Origin: Rhyacichthys aspro
Lineage: Eukaryota > Chordata > Actinopteri > Gobiiformes > Rhyacichthyidae
Reading direction: 5' to 3'
NCBI GenBank assembly: GCA_036850595.1
Contig: CM072154.1
Span: forward strand, 10,423,330-10,487,329
Length of the DNA stretch: 64,000 nucleotides
Shown here: one piece after another, positions 50,124-61,575 of the stretch
Layout of the letters: each line of letters starts with the position of its first letter
How positions within the stretch are numbered: position 1 is the stretch's first letter
Program-made: the position numbers and the translations under genes
Notes under the pieces: generated by a model
The model's database searches: none
What the model saw: only the letters and a program-made list of their open reading frames with translations
Told to the model about the DNA's origin: nothing

Positions 50124-52759
50124 ATATACATCTATATATCACGCACATATTCACACACAATCATTTAGTGAAAGGAAGACAAAAGGGGATCAGACTGTAA
50201 GAACAGGCCCAGGGCTGTTTTTAGTCAGACTGGGAATGCTGACCAACAGTTCAACCGCTAGCTTTCACTGTTCAGACAAACACTAGACTATGACCTGGAA
50301 CAGAGACAATCCAATAACACTAGCCACAAGACATTTAAGAATTCATCTGCCCTACATAACTTAAATCCCAATAAGTTTTATTAGCTTTTTTCAGTTAAGG
50401 TTTTTTGTCTGTCTGTGTTTGGGATTATATTATGATTTGACATTTGAAAAAAAAATATATTTATCAACACCAGAATGAACTATTGTGCAAGAATGTACTC
50501 CCCCAAAGCTTAAATACAATTGCAAAACTCTAAATTGTTAGTTTTTCATTTTAATCCATGTGACTTATGTCAGTATAATTTTTTATTATTTGCCAAGCAA
50601 TTCGCCAAAGGGAGCTTCCAGTTGTGTTGAACTAGAAGCATCTAGGCATAAACCCTGCTGTAGTACATAATTCTAGCAATTGTTTGAGAAAAAAAAACCT
50701 ATAGGAGAGCAAGAAAGAACATTCCAGTAGCCAGACTGCTCATGTTGTGCAGATTTTTCACTTTGTGTCTGTAAGTGTGCCACTGTATGACTGCAGTGCT
50801 CACACGCCTCCTAAACAAACACTCTTGTCAGTCAACACAAGCGCAGAGCTGAACTGAGACTATAGAGTAAAAGAGGCCTAGTTTGCGAGTCTTGATGTTG
50901 ATGTTTTAATTATCTCTGCTATTTGCATGTCATTTCCATTACTTGTATGCCTCTCTTCTTCTATCCATGTCCCTAATGAAGAACAGAGAAATGCCAAGTA
51001 GCAACGGAGAATGATAAAATGTGTCCCACATCACCATCATCACAACAACCCTCCAATCAACCAAAGAAGAGGTATAATGAAGATGCAGACAGGTGTGTGT
51101 TTGCAGGTGTGTGTAAAAATAGATGGTGTTTGTCTACACGGGGGGAAAAAAAAAGCAGAATTTCAATGGTCTCTGTGCTGAACAATAGTCCAATCAGTCT
51201 CCTGGATCAGCCTGATTAAAGATGAGCTCACTGTAGTATGAAGCGGTGATATCTGACTAGGAATACAATGAAGCACAAGCAAAGATTCAGCACTTTCAAA
51301 CGCTAAAACGGTGTGCGGTGCAAGAGAACAAGAAGCCATTTCCCAAAACAATCAGAGTGTTCCATCTTGATAGCTTTGAAAGGCACGAGCAGAGTAACAA
51401 CCTGCAGTGTAAAACTGTGTTATTCTCACTGGTCTGTGTGGAGAGAATAGAGAGGAAGACTGTGAAGCAGGCTAATGAGCTAGTTAAGGTGGCAGTAAAT
51501 GTCACTCCTCCTCTGGCTGGCCCCAGGCTGCAGTACTGCTACAGGCCATTACCTGGACAGAGACGCATCGAGCTTGCGTCAGCACTTACTATGCTCTGTG
51601 ACATTCACACACACACAGCCACAGACTGGAAAGGCAGAGCAAGAGAACAAGAGAACTCTATAGATGCTGTAACACCACAGCCATAGCATTTAAGGCCTAA
51701 GTGGATCATGTTGTGGAAAAAGTGCATGCAGCCAGCAGACATAGTCTTTAGTCGTTTTTAATCTTCTTTCCATCGACAGGATCTGTAATGAGTAAAGAGC
51801 CTTTCTGGCTGCTCTCCATTCAGGTGTTGAACAGAGTCTGCTGGCTTGTTAGCCGCCTGGCCAGTTAGTTTGACCTTTAGTAATTTATTCTCAAGTCCAT
51901 CTGGAAGGATTGAATTTCCAAATTGGATCACAGTTAGTTTACTGAAGAGTGAACAAGGACAAAAGCTCAGGAAGTTTTGTCATAAATGGGCAGAGGACAG
52001 CCGAGAACATGTTTGCTGATTCAGGCCAAAATCTCGTCTGTGTCCTGTAAAAAAAGACATACAAACTTGGCTGGCCAGCGGGAAATCTACCTAAGTGACT
52101 AATTATCTGGCTGTGGGCAGTGACACACATGATGAATTTCATGGATAAGGAGTAACAACTGGCCTTGCAAGGACAATGTAAATCTTTCCTATGCAGAGTT
52201 TACCATACTGTGCATTTAGAGAGACAGCAGCTACATCATGGGAACCTACTTTTCCAATGTTGAATGTAGACCGATTTCACCCAAATCATTGTATATTAAA
52301 TATTACATAAATGACAGTGGATAGTATCATTTTGGGTATTTTAGACCATATCCCACAGTGTCATTATAGCAAACATGGAGGTCACAGTTCAGTAGTTGTG
52401 TGCTGTGTGGTAATCCTGCTGGGAGAGAAGCTGGGGTCCTGGCTCTGGCTGAAGAACATCATCTTATACGTCCCAGTGTATCACAGGAGACTGACATGTC
52501 AAAGCCTACAATTCCGAGCCCTTAAATTGATTTTATCAAGTATATCCTAAGCTCACATACCCACATTTTCTCACCTTAAGCCCAATTGAACATCTAATCC
52601 AGGTCTCGCAAAAGCAGCCAAGCCTCCTTATATTACTAGTCTCTAAGGCTCTCAAACAAATAAATGTCTCTTTGGTCTCAGTAAAGCCCTTAAATACATT
52701 GTGGCTGTGCCTCACCCGCTGGTTTCAGTGCACCTCTGGGTCCAGCGTATGGAGTCGGC

Positions 52760-52890
52760 CTGCTGCCCATATGGTCCCCGCTGGATTAGGCTAAGAAGCC
52801 CTGGCCACATTATGGTGGGGCCAAGGGAACTATTAAAATCCCATTAATTGCGAGGTTTGAATCTCCTCACGGCAATGATATGCTAATATT
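52760..52890. promoter_or_regulatory. candidate conserved non-coding block in upstream intron
   Basis: CTGGATTAGGCTAAG, CCCATTAATTGCGAGG and GATATGCTAATATT lie within 130 bp: Otx-type, TAATTG and POU-like sites close together. Composition only. Confidence 0.28.
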
Positions 52891-54140
52891 TCTGCAGAGT
52901 GAAAGGCAGCAATAGAAGAAAAATACACTAAACGGCGTGTAGGTGGAGGCAAAGATGAGGAGAGAAGACACTACAGCCTGTCTAGGTCGTAGTAACTCTC
53001 TAACATCCAGTTGTCTGGCAAACAGACTCACAATACACACAACATGCTGGGTGAAAGGGGAATAAAGAAGAGAAGAGAGAGGAGGAGGATATAGAAACTG
53101 CAGGCAGCACAAGACAAAGAGGTCATTGTTGTGGAAAACATGGAATCTGACATTAAAGTGATGCAGTTCGACTTTTTCACTCGAGCAGCAGAACTGCACG
53201 GCTGAAAGATTCACAGGCTAAAAAAGGATAGACAAGGAAGGGATAAAGGGATCTGAAAATTAAAGATAAATAGTGAAAATAATCTGCATCTCTCAATATA
53301 ATAAAAAATAGTGTGGCCAAGTGGGACGCTGTGCTTATCTGGGTTTCACTGTGTTGCCAAGTGGACTAAGGAACATCAAAAAGGGCTGACACCAAGCAGA
53401 TTAACCAAGAACCAGCCAAGAGACCAGAATACAGCGGGATGCATCACCCAAATACGATTTAGGCTTTTCACTGGCAATTACTCACAGTATACATTTCAGT
53501 GCGTAACCCGGGATGTGAATGACGCTGCCCCGGCTTTGAAAAGGACTTTGGATAATCTGAGGCTTGCCACTGTACTACAAGCTTACAATGTGTTTCCAGT
53601 CGAATAGAGCTGCTGCATGTGCCTCTTCTCTTGTTCTAAAAGTCTTAAAATCACGGTGTGTACTGATTTGTCACTCGTGGATGTTATTGTGCTGGACTTG
53701 GTGCTTCAACGGTGAGTGGTTGGTTCAAAGGCGAACTATTGCAACATCCTCAAGCGCAGCAGCTATCACTACACCTTTAAGGTACGCAGTATTCACATCA
53801 AAAATGAAACGATGCCTCATACTTTGAAAATCTCTTTTATTCCACGATCCACAAGAAGACTATGAAGATGAATCTGCAAATTAACTTCTGTGTTGGTATT
53901 TTATGATTATACTCCGTCAGCCAACTTTCAGATAAGAGTTAAAACGTCGAACATGAAAATGATGACAGCTATGGAGGATGGAGAGACCGAGAACAGGTTC
54001 CCAGAAAATCCATCATAGTATGTCGATAAACAATATTTTGCTAAGCTAAACCTTTGCCGGCACTAGTTTATACACACAGCCGTCTATAGTAACATTAAGA
54101 TGAGCGCAAACCTTCGGCTGTCTGCCTGTATTCCACAGTT

Positions 54141-54250
54141 TACATCCAATTTTGGACATGTTCAGGACGTCACCAGCCCCTTCATAGCTTTAACATGACT
54201 CTGCTTCAAAAGAAATCTAAACAAGTGGATAAAGCTTGTTCATTAACGGA
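54141..54250 (+). repeat. small dispersed repeat, copy 2
   Basis: TACATCCAATTTTGGACATG, TTCAGGACGT, a GCTTTAACATGA segment and CTTGTTCATTAAC correspond to 37541-37618, with about 30 extra bases internally. Confidence 0.45.
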
Positions 54251-57200
54251 CGTAAGAATGGCTTTTACCTGTCATGAGCACTAAGAGAGATGAGAATAGC
54301 TTTCAAAACCTGGCGCATGGACTCAAACAGTATAGGAATGGCTTTATTCACGCAGAATATGAAGCTGTGTTTTCTGCTCGTCTGGTAAGTGCTGGGGCTA
54401 TTTAGGAAAAATTAGGGCCACGTTACACCACATCAGGACTTTTTGCTGCCTAAAATGTAGTTCATTTGCAGTTAAGATGCAAAGAAATGGATAGGCCCAA
54501 GTCCCAACATGCTTTTTCTCTTAATTTAAGCAGGAATTTAAATTAGAAAACTATGTGTTATGTGATAATAGTGAATGTAGGCAAGCCATCTGCAATCTTA
54601 GAACGAATAAAACAAGGATCCCAAAAGTTACTGGTAGGTATCACCGGACAGAAATATGAGATTCTGTACTCTTTGTGTTGGAAAGTGTATGGATTGAGGG
54701 ATGAATATCATTTATCTGAAACCATCTACTGTATGTTTAAGTTAATTATGTTCATGCAATAATACAAAAGTAACATGTCCTTCCTTTGTTTAGATGATTT
54801 AAGATTTGATTTTGTTCTGCTGTCTTTTTCTTCTTTGTTTGTGCTCCATAACATGTATAGATTGTCATAAGCAAATAAATAAAATGAAAAATGAAAAAAC
54901 GCGTAATATACATGTCAAAGCTACAGAAGTTAACATGACTGAGAAATCAACACATCGATAACCACTGTAGCCACAATACAGACAGACGGTAACATGAGAG
55001 CGTTTACAGGAGGAAGGTAGCTCTTCGTTGTTGTAAGTGCGATACATTTCCTGAGATGCTGATGAGGGGAAAGGAGACTGGACTTGTCATTTCCCTCTCG
55101 GACCCTCGGGAGCCAGGTGTCTCTGTTTAATGGAGGCATGCAGAGACTAACGTGGGTTAATGAGCTATGCAGGCCCCAGAGGAGCTGAACATTATAGGCT
55201 ATATGAGATCCCCTCTCATCTCTTCATCCCGCCATTTGTGTCAGCGCCTCAGAGCAAGAAGGGAACAAAGGAAAAAGGAATAGAAGCTGACAGAGCAGCA
55301 ACGGTAGAAAGACACAACAAAACAGAGCCCAAGCGAAAGTCGGGGCTGCCAACCTTTTTAAAACAATTACCCCCTGGATGAGATTCACTCTATAGGTTCC
55401 ACTGCCAAGCCAGGCCCCAATGTGGCAGTGAAGGGAAAGCTTAGCGAGAGCGGCTCTAATCAGAACCAGACTCCGTACGACAACAAACCAAACCACACGC
55501 ACACACAGGAAAGTCGACACTTTACATATTAAAGCTTTACAAAGAAAAAAAAAAGCCTGTGGAAACATCAAATTGTAATGAGGAACAGGCTCGGAGAGAC
55601 CATATGGGACAGAAAGGAAGAGACAGGAAGACAGACGATAGTAATCATGACCGAGGAAAGAGGGCTTTTAAAAAATAATGGACGTGTAAGAGTCAACCAC
55701 AGTGTTCCTATTCTCCCGTTGCCTTCAGATGTGGCTTCGTCTTTTGTTTGGTCGTGGCATTGCTGTACAACATAGTTTTACAGCAACCATCTGAGAATAC
55801 AGTGAGGGCTGATAATGGAGCCACAGGAGATGGGGTTGTGCGACCAGGTTGGTGCCCAGGAGCAGAGAGCACAGTGGGGTTAGTGGCACTCGGGCAGACT
55901 CGCATTCCAGGCTTGATCCGGTATAAACCCTGTCTGTTACTGCAGATCTGATATGGAAATAAGAGGCCAGATGGGGGCTTCAACCGGCCTTATAAGGGAT
56001 TGTGGCTTGGCCTGGATGGATCATGGATGAAAAGCCATGAAGAATGAGAAAGGGGAATGGAAAAGGACAGAGATGTGAGCAAGGCTTTGGAGAAAAACAA
56101 CACAAAGACGTTGAAAAGTGGATATGCAAGCAAAGATTGTAGAGGATAGAGAGATTCTTGCTTCCTGGAGATATTCTTGTTTTTCTGCTCTCTGATATTG
56201 TTTCAATGATCTCTGGTCTCTGAAGAGATTCATCAGAGCCTGAGAGTAGAAACAATTTTCCACTCGTCACACAATAGCAAATGTAACAATAGAACGCCAC
56301 ACAACTTGATTGGTTCAATTCATCCTGCTTCCATTGTTTCCGACTGAATCCCAAAGGTCCACTTTATTTGAGGATTTTTCTCAGTAAAGTAAAGTCCTTG
56401 AGAAAGCTCACAGACGCAAAAAAGCAGTGAACCAAAGGATGCACCTTTACTTTGTTGAAGGCCTTGGCCGCACTATGTTCTTTCATCGACTGTGTCCATA
56501 TAAATTACTGCCTTTTGCTTTGTTCAGCTCCCTTTGTTTAACACGTGTTTAGTCCAAACACTATTTGCTAGTCAAGCTGTTCAGACAGTGGGAGCCAACA
56601 ACCCGCTGAGAAACTTGATCAGCCACACTAATCTGATCAGCTGCACTTTGTTTAAGTGTGTCTTATTTAAAGAGGACAGCACTCCCAGCGTGGCATAACC
56701 CAAACACGGCCCTATCCCATTTCAGGCAAAGATCCTAGCGAGCCGACACAGACATTTGATCTATAACACCTTCTGAGCCTCCCGTCAAGCCCACAGCCAA
56801 AACCCCTCATACCTGCACACACAATATGGCCTCATTAGGCTGAAAACACATGACATTAATATTTTTGCCTTCTAATCAGTTCAGGAGGCAAACCCCTTTC
56901 CCCAGAAATGATGAAACATTCTTGAAACTGAGTGAAATGTCGAGAGTCTTATAAATATATGATCAAGGCTGTTTGTTCACACCTCCCTCAAATAAATATT
57001 AACATTTGTATGTTCAAAACAATTATGTACAGATTTGAATAATGACGCAGTACATACCCTTTATCCCTACTCCGTGTGCACGTTCTGTGAACATCAAACA
57101 GATTTATAATGCATTGGGACACACTGCACAAGGCATAAAACATACAAGGCATGTAGACTTTCTCTCTGATCACCGAATTCAAACACTAAGCTAGAGGTGT

Positions 57201-58891
57201 CTGTTTTCCTGACACACATACAGTACAAATATGAGACACAATTCCTGTATCCGCCCCACTGAGCTAACAGCTGCTTCCAGGCGCTGCCAAATGCACCAAA
57301 ACATTAACCATAACAGACGGTAATACTCTATTCCCCACAGAAAACTTAAACTGCCCTTTTATAGAGAGCGAAAAGCAAGAATGTTGATACTCTACTGCCG
57401 TTCCACAGTTCCGTCAAATCACCACCTCCCTGTTTGACTGATAATCCGATCGGACACAGCACACCCCTGTCACAGAGCACGGCGATGTCTCACCCCCCGG
57501 CCCTGGCCCTGACCTGTACTTTTAGTCAAGTTACCAGAGGCCCAGATAATGTTTTCCCAACCGCTAACCATTAGCGCTTAATGAATAACAGCGGTGTTTG
57601 AGCTGACCTGTGGCTCCAGCGGCCTGGGGCTCTGTCTCTGTTCTTTGATATCATGACCTCGTTAATGCCCTCTCCGTGGACTGGCATGGGTTCTGTGGTT
57701 ATGCAGGTGGGTTTTTTCTCAATTGCCTGCATGCTCTCACTATTACCCCTCTCCTTCAGTTGTCCTCCTAACATCTTTCCTAATGCATGCCATGTGCCTC
57801 ACCTACTATGCAGACACTTTAATATTTTACACCGGCCGTAAATTCTCGGTGTTTTGATACTTGATAGTGTTTCCTACATCAAATCTTTCACTTTTCAGCC
57901 AGATAAGTAAATCTTCTGTGTTTAAGTGCTTTATATAATCATGACCTTGTGCTTCTTTACCGGTAATGATGCTTGGTTTCTTTATGGTACGTCATATTCA
58001 TATTTACACAGTGGCAAACCATCAGGGCAACAAGGTTTTCAGTGATTCCTCAAATATTTTCTTTATTATAACGTTGTTCTTTATAACGTTGTATACACGG
58101 CTCTTTATACTCATTTAAAGCCTAAGTCTGTACACTGTGCTACAATGCAGAAGGAGTAATGGACTGTCCAATCCCATTAAGACTACAGATGTCTTTTGCC
58201 AGATAGCTGCACCATTAACAGAGAGATTCAGCTGACACTTCTGCTTCATGACAACACAACGCCACGATCTGACATACAGCTGTCTAAATGAGGAGGCGCT
58301 TAAAGTGCAGTGAAGATATGATGTTTATGAGCAGGTAAGTGAGTTAAGATTTAAAGTGCATTCGATATTATCACAAGATGTTAAAACTAAATCACTGCTC
58401 ATTAGGCTAATAGTCAAATAAGGCCTCTTGGCAGCCCTACGCCATGAGGCAGAGATGGAAAAACAGATAAAAGTACAAATATAAAACAGAATTCAAAGTG
58501 AAGGTGAATTTAGCTATGAAATTATTTGTGTTAAAGCTTTGTGTAAACACTAGATGATCATAGACGTGCATTAAACAATGGTGTCACCCAGACAAGCGTA
58601 ACTTGTAGGACCGGGGTAACTGCGGCTGTCTCGTATGAAGTGGGGAGCAGTAAAGCTGTCTCGCTATCAGACAGAAACACTAGTCGCTGTCACACTTGGT
58701 ATGCCTTTCAAACAGACAACAGTTTAGTGTATCATCAAAGCCAAAACAGCTCTCGTTTATGAGATCTATTGATGCTCGACACACTCGAAAAGACACTACG
58801 ACTGGAAGCACACATTTGCAAAGAGGATGAGAAGACTGCTGTTTTGCTCTCTTGTAATCTCAGATCATTATGCATGCTACATAAACAATGA

Positions 58892-58908
58892 TTTTTTTTT
58901 TTTTTTTT
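58892..58908. repeat. poly-T tract, 17 bp
   Basis: Uninterrupted run of T in otherwise ordinary intron. Confidence 0.9.
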
Positions 58909-59084
58909 GTAACAGCTTCTAATGAGGAAGATCATTGTGATGCACATAATCCATTAAAAAGAGCTTCAAAAAGACACCCTCTGTTGTGGGCCACTGTAGG
59001 AGTTTCTGTACAAGTTCACAAAGTAATAGTTTGCCACAACCCCCTCTGTCCTTCCTCTTCCCCCTTTTATCTAATTTTGGACCA

Positions 59085-59225
59085 CTCTGCAAGGCCGCAG
59101 TAATGAATTGGCTAATCACAGTTATCTGGCCCATTCAAGTGCTTTGTGAAGCGAATCAATAAATCCTGGCACGGAGCCAGCCATCCACTTTGACAGACGT
59201 TGCCCTCTAATCTATTTCAGGGTTT
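59085..59225. promoter_or_regulatory. candidate conserved non-coding block in upstream intron
   Basis: AGTAATGAATTGGCTAATCA, CAGTTATCTGG (GATA-type on the minus strand), TCAAGTGCTTTG (Nkx2-type) and GAATCAATAAATC (Hox/Pbx-type) in repeat-free sequence. Of the stretches above 30.9 kb, this looks most like an ultraconserved enhancer core. Confidence 0.32.
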
Positions 59226-61359
59226 TTCTGTCCTAAAGATGTTTACTCTTTCTGCGCCTGTCCCTTTACTTCCGCAAGGTCATGGTTGCAAACTCCAGAA
59301 GGAAAAAAATCAAATGTCGTGCTAGTTGTGGCAACCTGGAGGTCAAAGGTCAACCTCTGAGTACTTTAAGTTCTCTTGACAGAAAGAGAAATTTCCTCTA
59401 AGCAAGAAAAACATAACAAGACATATGCCTATATTGTTACCACGGCTACAGATCAATAACAGCCACGCAACAACAGATAAGAATTCCTATGAATTTCAAA
59501 TGTTCTCCCTATGGAGCCTATTGGCTACAGACTAAAGTGGAATATTAATAGGCTTCAAGTAGGACTTGCATAATGCATTGGATGTATTTGCGTTTTACTT
59601 CACATAATTGTTGGACTGTGAGGATGTGTGGGCTTAAAGAAAGGCATATACAGACGTTATTTATGTATATAATAATACTGTTAATCAAATGTAAAAAACA
59701 ACTGAATTAATAGCTTTGGTAAAAACATACATCATACAACAATGCCTTAATTAAACTCACTTGTGAAGTAAAGTCCAATTATGAGAGCACTCAACAGAGT
59801 AATTCATTTACAGAGAAAAAAGACGCTGCTAATAACACAATGAAACAAATAAACCACAAAGAAGCCGTGATCTTGGAAATGAAATAATGAATAAGTACAC
59901 AACATTTTCACAGCCGTGAGTGATTCTGTATTTGTGTCATTGGGGATTTAACTTTCCACAGGCTAAATGAAGCTTCTATGTATAAAATCCAACTGTAGTA
60001 GTAAAAATGTATGCGCAGTATGAGCATTTGTCTCTGGTTGTTAGATAATGAAAAAGGCTTCCTTCGAGACTCTGGCAAAGAAAAGAGCAAGCAATTAGAG
60101 GCAGAGAATGGAGTGGGAGACAGTTAGGAGGGGAGAAAGCAACAGTGAGACGTTTGAATGTGATTAATGAGATCACTGCGGGGAAGGCTGTGTCATTGTA
60201 ATAGTCTTAGCTGGAAAGACGGAGGGAAGTAGTGGGGAACTGCAACAGAGAAGGGGACAGGAAAAGACAAATAAGAAAGAGAAAAGATTTGATAAAGTGA
60301 GAGGGTAAAGACAGGTGGACAGAGAGGGCACATTTGAAGCTGAAAATGAAACCGGGAGGATGGGAAAGAGGGAGAAGGGCATCAAGAATAAGGGTAAATT
60401 GGGAAGAGGTATAAAAGTAGTATGAATGAAACAGCAGGGCTTTTCGGACTTGCACTGGCCTTTTAACAGTGAAGTGTTTAGAGAACTGTGGTCGAGGTCT
60501 GGCAGATAGAGAGGCTTGTACTCTAAAGACAGCCATGAAAGAGCCAGTCTGCTGCTGCCTGGGGGCTGCCGCCTCTTTATCCTGGCTCAGGGTTAAGAGC
60601 TGAGCTGGAGGGGGTCAAGTGGAGGCCAGGTTCATGAAGGTCATCGACACATCCTGCTAGTTCACAACTCAATGAACACAGTTCTCATTAGCTTAACTAG
60701 CAAGATGCTTATAGCAATTCGACGGAAAGAAAAAGACAACGTTGACACAAATGCCCATGGCACAGACATACCTGATGAATGAGTAAGTAGACTGGAGAAA
60801 GCATTCAGGATGTCAGTAAAAGTAGAAATAAATAATAAGTATATTTGTGATGACTTTAAAGGTGATTATCAAGTATAAAGCAAGCGTGTAGCATTCTACT
60901 GATCTGTCTGAACATGCACGTGAATGCACCATCCTTTAATGTTTTTTAAGTGCTGTAAAATACATTAAATCTCCATCTACAGTAGCTAAACAACAATTTA
61001 GTTAAAAAAAATTTGGAATTAAATTAACTAAGTCCATCCACACTACAACAAACCCAACAGTTTTGAAACTAAAACTCGGTCGGCAGCAGGTAAACACGTT
61101 TGTCTCTGAATAAACATCCCTAAATGTCACAGTAGCATGGATGCTATGTGAAAGTTACGTGTTAAATTGAAAATGAATTAGTCTAAATGCCAAAAAGTGT
61201 GCGTTTTGCTGCGGAGTATTTTTCTCTCACTCTACCAACACGCTCAAGAGAAAACTCTATTAGTGGCACTATCTCTGCGGGCTATATGCTTCGCTCTGTG
61301 TTGTTGCCATTAGGCAAACTGACGCTGTACTGCTCAGTTTAGCATGATTAAAATGATGG

Positions 61360-61575
61360 CAGGCAATTTACAAAGCGGCGGCCCTGAAGATGAGTGTAAT
61401 AGATGCACACTGGCAGCTGTCATTCACAAAGTGCCTCCAATGTCATCTCATTGTTTTGCTACGTTTCAGACTGAGCTTTATCAACAGGTGTATCCAATAT
61501 GAATTTAATTTCATTCCACAGAAGTCACACAAAAGGGCTGTAATTATTTGTTCTGTCTAAATTTAATTGGATTTG
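61360..61575. promoter_or_regulatory. candidate conserved non-coding block in upstream intron
   Basis: Repeat-free stretch with GGCAATTTAC, CTGTCATTCAC (Meis-type TGTCA), a CAGGTG E-box near 61486, GTAATTATTTG and AATTTAATTGG. Composition only. Confidence 0.27.

Noticed and set aside
58066..58095. Two 15-bp tandem units of TTATAACGTTGT
   Set aside because: Simple slippage duplication without further significance.
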